NCBI GenBank assembly: GCA_029211065.1
Contig: JARGFK010000015.1
Location: 1-59,621 of the forward strand
Reading direction: 5' to 3'
DNA from: Desulfobacterales bacterium
GTDB lineage: Bacteria; Desulfobacterota; Desulfobacteria; Desulfobacterales; JARGFK01
Length of the DNA stretch: 59,621 nucleotides
Part shown: in pieces, positions 26,684 to 36,300 of the stretch
How the letters are laid out: every line of letters starts with the position of its first letter
How positions within the stretch are numbered: position 1 is the first letter of the stretch
The notes under the pieces: model-generated
Seen by the model: only the letters and a program-made list of their open reading frames with translations
Told to the model about the DNA's origin: nothing
The model's database searches: none
Program-made: the position numbers and the translations under genes

Positions 26684-28179
26684 AGCTTGAAAAGATTCCC
26701 GAAGAAATTCGCCCCCACATCATACCGAAACAGGGAGGTCGACTGATCTACCGCTGCCTGGGTTGTGAGGCTGAATATGATATCAACCGGTTATTATACA
26801 CCTGTCCGGCGTGCGGACAGGTATTATTAATTGAAGATGCGGGGTTCGGTCGGTTGGCAGAAATTCCAGCCGATAAATGGCATCAGATTTTTGATTATCG
26901 TAAAATGCTGAATGTCCTTGCATTGAAGGGTATTTTTCTTTTCTATGAATTTATCGGACCGGTCATGCCTCTGGATGCGATTATATATTTGGGAGAGGGG
27001 CATACGCCGATGGTCGAGGCCAATTCGGGTTTGGAAGACAAGGTCGGTCTCAGGTTTTATTTTAAGAATGATGGCCAGAATCCCAGCGCTTCCTTTAAAG
27101 ATCGGGGGATGGCAAGTGCTTTTAGTTATATCAACCATATGGTCCAAAGTGGGTCTCTTTCGGAGGTGCTGGCAGTTTGTGCTTCCACCGGAGATACTTC
27201 TGCCGCTGCAGCCTTATATGCATCCTATCTGAAGCCCCACGTTAAATCGGCGGTATTGCTTCCCCATAAAAAGGTTACCCCCCAGCAGCTCTCTCAACCG
27301 CTCGGCAGCGGCGCAGCGGTATTTGAAATCCCGGGGGTGTTTGATGATTGTATGAAAATTGTCGAGGATTTATCGGAAAAATACAATGTCGCCCTGCTGA
27401 ATTCGAAAAATGCCTGGCGAATACTGGGGCAGGAGTCGTATGCGTATGAAATAGCGCAATATTTTGAGTATGATCTGACACATAAAGTGGTGGTGGTTCC
27501 CATTGGAAATGCAGGCAATATAACGGCAGTGATGAACGGGTTTTTAAAATTTTTCAGGGCCGGCATCATTCAAACCCTGCCAAAAATTATCGGCGTGCAG
27601 TCAATCCATGCCAACCCGGTTTTTCAGTATTACCAGGAGCCGGATGCCGGCAAGCGTAAATTTAGACCCATGAACGTTAAACCCAGTGTGGCCCAGGCCG
27701 CCATGATCGGAAATCCGGTATCCATGCCGCGGGTCATCCATTTGGTCGACCGTTACAATGCAGCGGTCGGTATGCAGAAAGTTTTCATGGTTGAAGTAGC
27801 GGAGCAGGCCATCATGGACTGGCAGCTTCAAGCCAATCGGAATGGCCATATTGCCTGTACCCATGGGGGCGAATCGTTGGCCGGACTTTTGGATGCGAAA
27901 CAGCGGGGGATTTTAGAAAAAGATGATATAGCCGTCCTGGATTCGACTGCGCATGCGCTTAAATTTTCAGTTTTTCAAGAGATGTATTTTGACAATTCAT
28001 TTCCGGGTGAATACGAAATCGAACCCCAAAAAGCGTTCGCCAACGCGCCCCAATTGATTTGTCCAAGGGATATAGAACTACCGGCTCCCGGCAAACCACT
28101 GCAAGGGGAAGCCCTTAAACGGTTTGTTGAACGCGAGAGCGATGAAATTGCAAAGATACTGGATCTAAAAAAGTTATAA
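26680..28179 (+). CDS. thrC: Threonine synthase
   Basis: A 499-aa PLP enzyme converting O-phosphohomoserine to threonine. It starts with a zinc-ribbon-like CLGC...CPAC segment (about residues 24-48), then SFKDRGM with the PLP lysine and [10 protein letters not shown] with the phosphate loop; [13 protein letters not shown] is the family signature. The N-terminal ribbon is an extension seen in some threonine synthases. The start is a GTG that overlaps the serS TGA (GTGA), so translation is coupled. Confidence 0.9.
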   Translation: MKLEKIPEEIRPHIIPKQGGRLIYRCLGCEAEYDINRLLYTCPACGQVLLIEDAGFGRLAEIPADKWHQIFDYRKMLNVLALKGIFLFYEFIGPVMPLDAIIYLGEGHTPMVEANSGLEDKVGLRFYFKNDGQNPSASFKDRGMASAFSYINHMVQSGSLSEVLAVCASTGDTSAAAALYASYLKPHVKSAVLLPHKKVTPQQLSQPLGSGAAVFEIPGVFDDCMKIVEDLSEKYNVALLNSKNAWRILGQESYAYEIAQYFEYDLTHKVVVVPIGNAGNITAVMNGFLKFFRAGIIQTLPKIIGVQSIHANPVFQYYQEPDAGKRKFRPMNVKPSVAQAAMIGNPVSMPRVIHLVDRYNAAVGMQKVFMVEVAEQAIMDWQLQANRNGHIACTHGGESLAGLLDAKQRGILEKDDIAVLDSTAHALKFSVFQEMYFDNSFPGEYEIEPQKAFANAPQLICPRDIELPAPGKPLQGEALKRFVERESDEIAKILDLKKL

Positions 28180-28229
28180 AGAAAATATAATAGTGATGCC
28201 AACTGACTTTCAATGACGAGGTAAAAAAG

Positions 28230-29015
28230 ATGAAAAGGGGTTACTGTAGTTTTTTACTATTAGTATTTCTTATAACTGCCTGTGCCGCCGATCTGAAGAT
28301 GCAAAAGCGGATGGCGGAGGATAAGCGAAATATAGCAGGCGCCTATATCGGTCAGAAAAATTACACCGAAGCGCTCAGGGAGCTTCTTGAAGCCGAAAAG
28401 CTTTATGCCGATGATCCCTTTCTGCAGAATGACCTGGGGTTTGTCTACATGGAAAAGGAAAAACCGGGCCAGGCCATTCAACACTTTAAAAGGGCGCTGG
28501 CGTTAAAATCCGATTATTCCGCTGCCAAAAACAACCTAGGCGTGGCTTATATGAAAAATGAGCAATGGGAAGAGGCCATTGACTGTTTTAAAGATCTCAT
28601 CGAAAATCTGCTGTACACCACCCCCCAAAATCCTTTGGTGAATATGGGACTGGCCTATTACCACAAGAAAGACTATGCCCAATCTGAAAAGTATTATAAT
28701 AGGGCCCTCGCCTTATTCGACGACGGACTGAACAAGGATGCGGTTTATATCAAGACGCTTCACGGGCTTGGCCTAAACTATATGGCGACGGGGCGAAGCC
28801 GGGAGGCGATTGCCATCTTGGAAAAAACGGTTCAGTTTGCTCCCCGAATTGGCGAGCTTCACTTTGACCTGGGCCGGGCATATACACTTGCCAAAGAGTA
28901 TCCAAAAGCTGTTAAAGCATACAATAAAGTGATAGAACTCATACCCGATCGATCCCTGGCCCGGGAAGCCGCCAAGGCCGCTGAAGAAATTAAGCGAAAC
29001 GCTAATTTGAAATAA
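28230..29015 (+). CDS. TPR lipoprotein (PilF/PilW-like)
   Basis: A 261-aa protein with a lipoprotein signal (lipobox LITAC, Cys18) and about five tetratricopeptide repeats, e.g. YTEALRELLEAEKLYADDPF and PEYPKAVKAYNKVIELIP-like units at the end. This is the build of PilF/PilW pilotins, which help the PilQ secretin reach the outer membrane. It lies beside pilQ but on the opposite strand, so its link to pili is an inference. Starts with GAGG about 11 bases upstream of the ATG. Confidence 0.75.
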   Translation: MKRGYCSFLLLVFLITACAADLKMQKRMAEDKRNIAGAYIGQKNYTEALRELLEAEKLYADDPFLQNDLGFVYMEKEKPGQAIQHFKRALALKSDYSAAKNNLGVAYMKNEQWEEAIDCFKDLIENLLYTTPQNPLVNMGLAYYHKKDYAQSEKYYNRALALFDDGLNKDAVYIKTLHGLGLNYMATGRSREAIAILEKTVQFAPRIGELHFDLGRAYTLAKEYPKAVKAYNKVIELIPDRSLAREAAKAAEEIKRNANLK

Positions 29016-29199
29016 GGTAAGTGAACCGTATTAGCGAGCACATATAAAAAACAGATTAAGAGTCCTTACGGTCGAATCCCGCTACAGCGGGACTACAGGG
29101 TTCTTCAATCATCAATAGGCGCGGTGCGAATTTCAAGAAGATTGATTCTCATGGGAGCGATGGATCGCATCCCCTTGACGATGAAATAAGGAGGGGTAG

Positions 29200-29239
29200 A
29201 AAAAAAATAGCCGGGTGCACAACTCACAGTACACCCGGC
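29200..29239 (-). terminator. Rho-independent terminator of the pil operon
   Basis: On the minus strand, GCCGGGTGTAC and GTGCACCCGGC (positions 29239-29229 and 29220-29210) form an 11-bp stem with one T-G mismatch or wobble and an 8-base loop, followed by TATTTTTTTT (29209-29200). It sits about 25 bases after pilQ. The gap 29016-29199 before it also carries a small CCCGCT/AGCGGG hairpin at about 29078-29095 without a T-run. Confidence 0.85.
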
Positions 29240-29263
29240 AGGATAAGTTAATAATAGAATGGA

Positions 29264-32257
29264 TCAGCCGCCACGTTGTTCCAATTGAACTATCTGGGGT
29301 GTAATAAATATCAGCAACTCTTCCTTGTTGTCGGTGATTCCTTTGGACTTAAACAACCAGCCAAGGACCGGGATATCCTTCATGACCGGAACACCGGAAA
29401 CATCATTTCTTTTGGTGGTCTTTCGAATGCCGCCGATTACGATCGTCTCGCCGTCATTCACCAGCAGCTCCGTTTCAGCTTCTTTTGTGGTAAATGACTG
29501 CTGATTATTGACGATGGTGCCCAGTTCGTTGTTGGTCACTCTCAATTTCATGGCGATGCGCTGATCAGGGGTTACCAGCGGTTCAACTTCCAGCAGCAGG
29601 TCAACATTAATGAACTCAGTGGTGGTTTCGCCATCCACCAGCTTGTTATAGGGATATTTAACCCCCTGTTTGATGGTCGCCTTTTTGTTGTTCAGGGTCA
29701 AAATTTTGGGCGCTGAAATAATGTTCAGATCGCCTTCGGTTTCAGACGCCGATATGCGGGCGTTGACCAACGAAAACGGTGTGCCCAGCAATCGGGTGAA
29801 ATTAATGCCGAGTGTTCCAAGGCTTGAGGTAGGCGGATTGGTGGCTGACATATCATATCTGAGTCCGCCGGGGGATTGTCCGCCGAGAGAATTTGTCAAG
29901 TCTTCATTGCCTTCACCGGTCACGCCCCACTGGGTGCCGATCGCCCGGGTAAAGGTATTGGTTGCTTCAACGATTCTGGCCTCGATCAGGACCTGCGGTG
30001 TGACCCGGTCGATTTTTTTAACGATATCCCTGATCCGGTCGATGATGCCGGCCACATCGTTAACGATAAGCTGGTTGTTGCGGTCATCGACGCTGATTGA
30101 ACCGCGGTCTTTTGTGATAATCGGTTTCACTTTAGGTAGAATTTCGGATGTTGCGTTGGCATAGTTCACCGAAATGTATTCGGTAACCAGCGGCTCTAAT
30201 TCTTTTTCCACTTTCAGCTCTTCACGCTTGGCTTTTCGTTCGGCCGCCATTTTTTGCTGCAGAGCCGTTTGTTCTTTTTCTATGGTTTCCAGCTTGGCAA
30301 TCCGAATGATATCGCCTTCGTATGTCATGCCGAGCCCGTTCATTTTCAAGATTAAATCCAGCACCTGGTCCCATGGGACCGGTTGTTCCAACGTCAAAGT
30401 GACTTTTCCCGCAACTCCCTTGTCGATGGCAAAGTTTTTACGGCTGACTTCCCTGAGGATACGAAATACGTTTTTAATGTCCGTATCGTAAAAATCCAGG
30501 GCGATTTTTTCACCGGTATACTCTTTGGTAGTACCGCTAAGGGGCTCTTCAACTATCACTGCGGACTCTTTAGGCGCCGCCATGGCGGGGGTGGCGGCCG
30601 GCTGCTGCCCGGTCGGCTTTTCAGGTTCAGCCGCTGCCAGTGTCGTCTGGGTCATTACCGCTTGCCAGTCAGGCAACTTGGTTTCATCAAGCGGCCTGGG
30701 CGGAACCGTAGACGCTTCGAAATGCACCAGGAGCAGGTTGTCGGTCTGCTCAACAGCATAGGGGACTGTCTCCCGGAGTTCAATTGCAAACAATGAAGTG
30801 TTTTTTAAGGCCGGCGCATCAAAGGGTAATATTCGATCGACGGCACTTTGAAAACGGGTGGTAATCAATGGTCGCTTTCGATAATCGGGAAGATTGGTGT
30901 CAAAAAGCTTAAGCTGGATTCTTTTATCGGTTTCTTTTTTAATGTCATATTGAATCGGTCGGGTAGTACCAATAATCAGCGTTGATTTTCCGGCCGGTTC
31001 GCTGGAGAAATCAATACGATTTACCCAGGCAGGTGAAGAGGGCTGGCCCGGATTTTTTTTAGCCGCCGGCAGGGGAGCAGGCTCAGCTGCCGTAATGGAA
31101 GTTGCCTTGGCGGGCTCGTCGGTTTTATTTGCAGTGGCCGGGGGTTCAACTTTGACAGGCTGGGGGGCTGCCGCCGCAACCGTTATGGGTGTTTCTTTGG
31201 CCGGTTCAGCACCAGTAGGCTGGGGAGGTATATCAGTAACCGTTATGGATGCTGCCTTGGCCGGTTCGCCGGTTTTCTTTTCAGCAGCCGAAGATGCCGG
31301 GTTTGCCTGGAGAGGGGCTGCCTCAGATTTTTCTTTATTAGTTGCCGCCGCCATCATCACATCGGAACCCACTTGAATCATAAGGCCGTTTTCTGCCGGC
31401 GCAGCTGAAAATGAGGTTAGATAGGGTTTTGAAGTATCGATAACAAGGCGGAGCTTGTCCGGATAGCTGAAATAGCGGACACTCTTTACCCATTCGGTAT
31501 TGACGGGAATCAGCAGTTCCTTTTTTTGCTGCTGGGCATGCTGCAGTTTGAATATATCAAAAACGATTCGGGCCGGACTGGCAATGGTAAAGGATTTATA
31601 ATTTTTGATGACGCCGTCCGCCATTATTTTAATTTTTATGCTTTTATCGGATTGAACGGTATAGATTGATTCCAGTTGTGACGCTGGGGGCAAGCCGGTT
31701 AAATCTATCGCCTTTTGTTCTTCCTCCTCTTCCGCTTCTTTTTTTTGCTGAATCTGGATGTTATCTTGTTTGCCAGTTTCTTTCTTTTCAAGCATGGCAA
31801 CCATAGCCGGTTTTGTAAAAGCGATTTTTATCCCGTCCCCTGCGCGGACAACTGAATAAGTCACATCCTTTTTTAATTGAATTTGAATACGAGAGGCGCT
31901 GCCCTTTTCCGTCAGCACGGATGCTTTAATACCCTCGACCATACCGTTTTTAACGGTATAATCAGTCTGAATGGCGTCAAGGGCGGTTTCAGGAAAATAG
32001 AAAATAACCCCCAATGGCGATACCTGTTTGACGGAGGTATAAGTCAGGGGCTGGTTTGACTCGACCGTCACATAAAAAAACCCGGAATCTTCCCCCGTTG
32101 TTATATTGGTAATCAGTTTTACCGCATCTGCGGCCGGCGAAGTTTCGGCCTGGGGACTCATGGATGTGGAGGCACAGCCGGTGAAACCTAACATCAAAGC
32201 CATAAGAAAGATTGCAACGGCGCAGATTTTTGACAATTCCATTTTTTTGTATTTCAT
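29264..32257 (-). CDS. pilQ: Type IV pilus secretin PilQ
   Basis: A 997-aa outer-membrane secretin through which the pilus fibre exits. It has a lipoprotein-like signal (FTGC, Cys28), two AMIN domains (about 45-150 and 195-290), a proline/alanine/lysine-rich linker with imperfect repeats (EPAK...IT...PQP) at about 310-400, an STN domain (about 585-655, DIKNVFRILREVSRKNF), secretin N domain, and the secretin barrel (about 750-990, TPQVLIEARIVEATN and LLIFITPQIV near the end). It is longer than typical PilQ because of the linker. Last gene of the HTH-pilMNOPQ operon; a terminator follows. Confidence 0.95.
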   Translation of the reverse strand: MKYKKMELSKICAVAIFLMALMLGFTGCASTSMSPQAETSPAADAVKLITNITTGEDSGFFYVTVESNQPLTYTSVKQVSPLGVIFYFPETALDAIQTDYTVKNGMVEGIKASVLTEKGSASRIQIQLKKDVTYSVVRAGDGIKIAFTKPAMVAMLEKKETGKQDNIQIQQKKEAEEEEEQKAIDLTGLPPASQLESIYTVQSDKSIKIKIMADGVIKNYKSFTIASPARIVFDIFKLQHAQQQKKELLIPVNTEWVKSVRYFSYPDKLRLVIDTSKPYLTSFSAAPAENGLMIQVGSDVMMAAATNKEKSEAAPLQANPASSAAEKKTGEPAKAASITVTDIPPQPTGAEPAKETPITVAAAAPQPVKVEPPATANKTDEPAKATSITAAEPAPLPAAKKNPGQPSSPAWVNRIDFSSEPAGKSTLIIGTTRPIQYDIKKETDKRIQLKLFDTNLPDYRKRPLITTRFQSAVDRILPFDAPALKNTSLFAIELRETVPYAVEQTDNLLLVHFEASTVPPRPLDETKLPDWQAVMTQTTLAAAEPEKPTGQQPAATPAMAAPKESAVIVEEPLSGTTKEYTGEKIALDFYDTDIKNVFRILREVSRKNFAIDKGVAGKVTLTLEQPVPWDQVLDLILKMNGLGMTYEGDIIRIAKLETIEKEQTALQQKMAAERKAKREELKVEKELEPLVTEYISVNYANATSEILPKVKPIITKDRGSISVDDRNNQLIVNDVAGIIDRIRDIVKKIDRVTPQVLIEARIVEATNTFTRAIGTQWGVTGEGNEDLTNSLGGQSPGGLRYDMSATNPPTSSLGTLGINFTRLLGTPFSLVNARISASETEGDLNIISAPKILTLNNKKATIKQGVKYPYNKLVDGETTTEFINVDLLLEVEPLVTPDQRIAMKLRVTNNELGTIVNNQQSFTTKEAETELLVNDGETIVIGGIRKTTKRNDVSGVPVMKDIPVLGWLFKSKGITDNKEELLIFITPQIVQLEQRGG

Positions 32258-32258
32258 A

Positions 32259-33194
32259 TTAAAATTCTCCGGGAGGTTTTTGTAGTTTTAGTTCTTTTTT
32301 CTCCAGCGTAAACTGACCTAAAACATTTTCAACCTCTTCTTCTACAACAACTTGATCTTTTTGTATTTCTAAAACACGACCTGCATGAATTCCGATAAAA
32401 GCTCCCTTTTTAATAATGTATCCCTTGCCGGAAGCCTCTTCAACCAGCGCCTTATTTCCACTTGGGGCCTGGATGATGCCGACGAGCTTCAACTGGCTCA
32501 GGTCTACCCGCTCTAACGGTGTTAATGGCATCCGACGTTTTTTCTTTTGCTTTTCAGCATCTCCAGCGTCTTCCGGAACAACCGGTTTTTCTTCGAATAG
32601 AGGCAGAAAGGGATCAACCTTTCCTGCCGGGCTATAGCTTCCGACTGCATCTGCTGCCAGTTTTTCAAGATCGGTTTCAGCAGCCGGGGCATCAACATCT
32701 TGGCCGCTAGTTTCTGCGGATTTTGGAGCTCCCGCTATAGTGTCGGGCTCGGATTTGTCCGCAGCCTTATCAGCTTTTTGGTCTTGGGGGGGAGGTGGTG
32801 GCACTCCTTTTTTCGCCGTTTCTTCATAAACGGCGGCTGTTTGTTCTGCTTTTTTCGGAACTGAAGCAGGGACTGGTTGGGCCGCTGCAATCGTTTTCCC
32901 TGGCACCGATAGTGGCTTTTCCGCTACTGGGACCGGTTGAATTGTTTTTGAGAGAGTCTCCGGTTTCGCCGAAGGGGGTGTTTTTTGGGCCGGTCCCGGC
33001 TGCTGTTGGGGAGCAGGCGGTGGTTGTGTAGGCGGTTTTTGAGGCGCTATCTGTGTAGGGGTGCCAACCGCAATTTTTTGAGTAATTACCTTTGGCGCCT
33101 GGGGCGGTTCGGTTTGGTTGTCACAACCAAAAATAAATACCGCAAAAAAGAATAAACAGGCAATTTTAGTAGTAATTAGAATAGATTTATACAT
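32259..33194 (-). CDS. pilP: Type IV pilus assembly lipoprotein PilP
   Basis: A 311-aa lipoprotein (lipobox IFGC, Cys24) of the inner-membrane alignment complex that links PilN/PilO to PilQ. The recognisable PilP beta-sandwich is only at the C terminus (about 215-305: PLTPLERVDLSQLKLVGII, then GNKALVEEASGKGYI). Between lie about 180 residues rich in Pro, Gln, Ala and Lys. Usual PilP is near 175 aa, so this is a greatly lengthened tether. It is one base before pilQ. Confidence 0.93.
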   Translation of the reverse strand: MYKSILITTKIACLFFFAVFIFGCDNQTEPPQAPKVITQKIAVGTPTQIAPQKPPTQPPPAPQQQPGPAQKTPPSAKPETLSKTIQPVPVAEKPLSVPGKTIAAAQPVPASVPKKAEQTAAVYEETAKKGVPPPPPQDQKADKAADKSEPDTIAGAPKSAETSGQDVDAPAAETDLEKLAADAVGSYSPAGKVDPFLPLFEEKPVVPEDAGDAEKQKKKRRMPLTPLERVDLSQLKLVGIIQAPSGNKALVEEASGKGYIIKKGAFIGIHAGRVLEIQKDQVVVEEEVENVLGQFTLEKKELKLQKPPGEF

Positions 33195-33221
33195 AGCGAT
33201 AACATAATTTTTTCCTGAATA

Positions 33222-33854
33222 TTATTTTTTTGCTCCTCTCTTTTTGGGGGGAGCTGCTTTTGGCTTTGCCTCGATGAATCTGTAAGTAATGGCCGTGCAA
33301 GTTATATTCAGTTTGTCTGCCTTTGCAGGGGCTGTTAGCTGAATATTATCGACATTGACAAGTCGCGGCAACATTGAAACCCTATCAAAAAAGGCCGCAA
33401 GGTCATGATATCTACCCGTAACATTTATAGAGACGGGTATTTCTGCATAAAATTCCTTCGGAATTTCATTTTGCGGTTTAAAAAGTAAAAATTCAAGCCC
33501 GGCCGCCTGTCCTGATTCTGAAATGCTGGCCAGCAGCGAGGGAATTTCTTTGGTTTGGGGCAAAGCTCTTTTGGCAATGTTGAAGCTCGCCGCCGCCTGC
33601 TTTTCCTTGTCACGCCAGGCTTGTAACTGAGCGGCCTGACGCCGTGTTGAAACGAGTTGGGCGTCGAGGGACGCGGATTCCTTGGTCAATTGGTCAATTT
33701 TTTGTAATTTGGGCAAATATGAAAAATATACAATTGGGCCGATGAGAAGCACAAAGGACCCCACATAAATCAGGATTCTCTGGATTTTGCTGATTTTTTC
33801 AACCTTCTCGAAGAAGGGTTCCATTGATATTGTGGGGAGGCTGATATTTTTCAT
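33222..33854 (-). CDS. pilO: Type IV pilus assembly protein PilO
   Basis: A 210-aa bitopic inner-membrane protein: short cytoplasmic tail, one helix (about 28-48), a coiled coil (about 50-100), and a periplasmic ferredoxin-like domain (FLLFKPQNEIPKEFYAEIPV, then VTGRYHDLAAFFDRVSMLPR). It pairs with PilN in the alignment complex. A lysine-rich tail (KAAPPKKRGAKK) ends the protein. 12 bases separate it from pilN. Confidence 0.93.
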   Translation of the reverse strand: MKNISLPTISMEPFFEKVEKISKIQRILIYVGSFVLLIGPIVYFSYLPKLQKIDQLTKESASLDAQLVSTRRQAAQLQAWRDKEKQAAASFNIAKRALPQTKEIPSLLASISESGQAAGLEFLLFKPQNEIPKEFYAEIPVSINVTGRYHDLAAFFDRVSMLPRLVNVDNIQLTAPAKADKLNITCTAITYRFIEAKPKAAPPKKRGAKK

Positions 33855-33866
33855 TATTTTTTGGCC

Positions 33867-34436
33867 TTACTTTTTTGCAGCCGTTGTCTGTTGGGGAGCT
33901 GCCTTTTGACAACTGATATCAAAACTCTTAAGATTATATTTTAAAATGGTTTGCTGGTTCACGGTTTGTAAATTTATATTCGTATATAATTTTGATTTTT
34001 CCAGCCGGGTCATAAAATCGGCAACGGTCTTGTTGTCCAGGGCAATCCCTTTTATGCTGACACTGCGACCGGTCAAACGAAGGTTGGTAAGCCACATCCG
34101 TTTTTCAATGATCAACTCGTTAATGGAGTCAAGAAAACTTAACGGCACTTCCCGGTTTACGTTTAACTGGTTGATGATTCGCGTCTTGTTTTGGAGATCT
34201 TCCAGACGCTTTTTGATTTGCTGTATTTCTTGTATGTCTTTTTTGTAAGTTGCCAGCTCCCTTTTTTTTGCTTCAATTTCGGTTTCGAGAGTTGTGAGTT
34301 TGTCGTTTAAGGTCCCATTATAGTAGACTAAGGTCACGGCCGTAAAAGCAAACATCAAAACAAAAATGGACAACTGGCGACGGATGTTTTCTTTCTTGCG
34401 TGCGGCCCGAAATGGCAATAGGTTAATTCGTATCAT
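33867..34436 (-). CDS. pilN: Type IV pilus assembly protein PilN
   Basis: A 189-aa bitopic protein starting MIRINLLPFR, the segment that binds PilM in the cytoplasm. One membrane helix (about 24-43), a coiled coil (about 45-95) and a periplasmic domain (SFLDSINELIIEKRMWLTNL) follow. It overlaps pilM by 4 bases (ATGA). Confidence 0.94.
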   Translation of the reverse strand: MIRINLLPFRAARKKENIRRQLSIFVLMFAFTAVTLVYYNGTLNDKLTTLETEIEAKKRELATYKKDIQEIQQIKKRLEDLQNKTRIINQLNVNREVPLSFLDSINELIIEKRMWLTNLRLTGRSVSIKGIALDNKTVADFMTRLEKSKLYTNINLQTVNQQTILKYNLKSFDISCQKAAPQQTTAAKK

Positions 34437-35488
34437 TTGTCATCAGCTCTTCTGATTGCCAGGCCCATGCAGATAGCAGCCTGGGGGGCAATTTGTTCAA
34501 GATATGATGCATCCAACTTCTTATTATCAATAATTAAGTTTTTAAATGGGTCAATCGTTTCAACTTCAGTAGAAGTTTCAACGGCCAGCAGTTCTTGAAA
34601 TTCTTTAATGTTGGCGCCGCCTCCGCTGAGAATAACCCGTTTAATCTGTTCATCCGGATAGGTCGAGTAAAAAAAGTCTAAAGCCCTTCTAATTTCGGCA
34701 CACCAATCGCTTACAACGGCCGAAGTAATTTCAGACAGGTCATCTTTGGATATCTTATCTGTTTTTTCATTAAATTTGATGTCTTCGGCGTCTTCTGCCG
34801 AACAATTAGCGAGAGACATGATTTTCTGATTGATTTGGCTGCACCCCAAGGAGACATCGCGCATAAAAACGGAAAAAGATCCCTTCAGAATATTCAGTGA
34901 AGTTTTACTGGCGCCAATATCAATTAAGGCAATACTTTCTTCTTCACCTTCATAGTTCAGTTCAAATATATTTTGCAGGGCAAAGGCATCAACATCAAGT
35001 ATGAGGGGGTTTAATCCGGCCAGTTGAACAACATTCAGATAATCTTCGACCATTTCTTTTTTTGCCGCTACGAGGATCACGTTCATTTGATTGGGGTTGT
35101 TTTCATTTTCTCCAATAATTTGAAAATCTAAATTGACATCGCTGATATCAAACGGGATGTACTGTTCTGCTTCAAGCTGGATGGTTTCTTGAAGTTCTGC
35201 TTCTGTCATTGTTTGGACGGTTATATTTTTGACGATGATAGAAAATCCGCCTATCGATATGGCGACGTTTTGTTCCTTGATCCCGGCAGTTTTAAACAAT
35301 TCATGAATTTTTTGTGCCGCAATATCGGGTTCTCGAATGGTCCCTTCTTCAATAACGCCTGGGGGAATATCCAGCATTGAGAAGTTTTTCAGGCTGCGTC
35401 CTTTCTTTGAGTCAACGATTTCACCGACTTTGAAAGTGCAGGAACCAATGTCTAAGCCAACCAGGTTATATTTTTTTCCAAATAGCAT
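34433..35488 (-). CDS. pilM: Type IV pilus assembly ATPase-like protein PilM
   Basis: A 351-aa actin-fold cytoplasmic protein that anchors the alignment complex through PilN. LVGLDIGSCTFKVGEI is the phosphate-1 motif of the actin fold, ALIDIGASKTSLNIL phosphate-2, and VILSGGGANIKEF the adenosine motif. Length is typical. First structural gene of the operon, preceded by 8 bases by an HTH gene. Confidence 0.94.
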   Translation of the reverse strand: MLFGKKYNLVGLDIGSCTFKVGEIVDSKKGRSLKNFSMLDIPPGVIEEGTIREPDIAAQKIHELFKTAGIKEQNVAISIGGFSIIVKNITVQTMTEAELQETIQLEAEQYIPFDISDVNLDFQIIGENENNPNQMNVILVAAKKEMVEDYLNVVQLAGLNPLILDVDAFALQNIFELNYEGEEESIALIDIGASKTSLNILKGSFSVFMRDVSLGCSQINQKIMSLANCSAEDAEDIKFNEKTDKISKDDLSEITSAVVSDWCAEIRRALDFFYSTYPDEQIKRVILSGGGANIKEFQELLAVETSTEVETIDPFKNLIIDNKKLDASYLEQIAPQAAICMGLAIRRADDK

Positions 35489-35496
35489 AGCTGCTC

Positions 35497-35694
35497 TTAA
35501 TCACCGAAAATCTTGTTTTTGTCTGAAAGCTTATACCCTAACGCCAGAATGATCTTGCGCTTCGTTTCCATCCGGCAATCCAACCCTTTTTCGATGCGTG
35601 AAATCGTTATAGGTGAAACATTTGCCTTTCTGGAAAGTTCAGCCTTGCTCATCATTAAAGATTCTCTAATTTTCTTTACTGAATTCTTAGTCAT
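35497..35694 (-). CDS. Small XRE-type HTH regulator at the head of the pil operon
   Basis: A 65-aa protein consisting of a single helix-turn-helix: KIRESLMMSKAELSRKANVS then PITISRIEKGLDCRMETKRK. It has no other domain. Sitting 8 bases before pilM, it is co-transcribed with the pilus genes, so it may repress its own operon. I infer this; no operator was identified. Similar small HTH genes precede pilM in some other Deltaproteobacteria, as I recall. Confidence 0.85.
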   Translation of the reverse strand: MTKNSVKKIRESLMMSKAELSRKANVSPITISRIEKGLDCRMETKRKIILALGYKLSDKNKIFGD

Positions 35695-35801
35695 TTTAGA
35701 TTTGAAGCGTTATTGTTATTAGCAAATTTTAAGTTCAGAACCATGGCACTTAGTAGAACAGAAGAAAAGTCAACACTACAGCATTTATTATTTTTGATAA
35801 G

Positions 35802-35831
35802 ATTATGTGTTTGAAGAACCTGTTTTGTCAA
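35802..35831 (-). promoter_or_regulatory. Promoter of the HTH-pilMNOPQ operon
   Basis: On the minus strand, TTGACA (35831-35826), an 18-base spacer, and CATAAT (35807-35802; five of six bases). It lies about 108 bases before the HTH start. It is the best -35/-10 match in this AT-rich gap. Confidence 0.55.
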
Positions 35832-36222
35832 GAAAAATTATTTAGATTTATATATAAATTATATATAACTTATATGAAGTTACATTATGTTGTGTTTTAT
35901 TAATTGCCACAACAAGATATTGTGGAGAAAAGAATAAAAAAAAATTCCAAAAAAAGTAAAGCGTTGATTGAAACCTGTTTTGGTACCCGCAGGAATAATT
36001 TCAAAGAGAACTTTCCAAGGGTGACCCCGATTCTCTTTATTCCTTATTTAATATCTTGGGTTCAAAAACAGTATGATGACGTGTCGGGGAAAGAAAATTT
36101 TGCTAAAAAAAGGTATTGGTCAGTGAAATTATAATCGAAGCTGAAAGGGTAATAAGAGGGTGTTTCGCATCGGCAATTTAACTTTCAACATAACATACTA
36201 TCAATAAAAATAAAGGTTTATC
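35832..36222. other. AT-rich intergenic region between the pil and two-component operons
   Basis: No convincing gene lies here. 35840-35890 is almost pure A/T with nested palindromes (TTTATATATAAA, TTATATATAA), and CCACAA/TTGTGG form an inverted repeat at 35908-35926. A 76-codon frame at 35904-36134 starts with TTG, has no RBS and no recognisable domain. The extreme A/T content and short palindromes would suit binding of a regulator or a nucleoid protein. Confidence 0.5.
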
Positions 36223-36251
36223 TTGACTTTGACGGAGAGTTTCAATATTAG
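36223..36251 (+). promoter_or_regulatory. Promoter of the kinase/regulator operon
   Basis: TTGACT (36223-36228), a 17-base spacer, and TATTAG (36246-36251). It lies about 50 bases before the kinase start and diverges from the pil promoter. Confidence 0.5.
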
Positions 36252-36300
36252 AATGTAGTCCATAATAGTCTTTATGGCAAAAAAATAAAAAGTGCTTTGA

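Noticed and set aside
29070-29110. tRNA-like GTCGAATCCCGC segment
   Set aside because: It resembles a T-arm but no acceptor, D or anticodon arms fit around it; it is a small hairpin only.
35904-36134. 76-codon frame in the pil/two-component gap
   Set aside because: TTG start, no RBS, no recognisable domain, very AT-rich surroundings; more likely chance.
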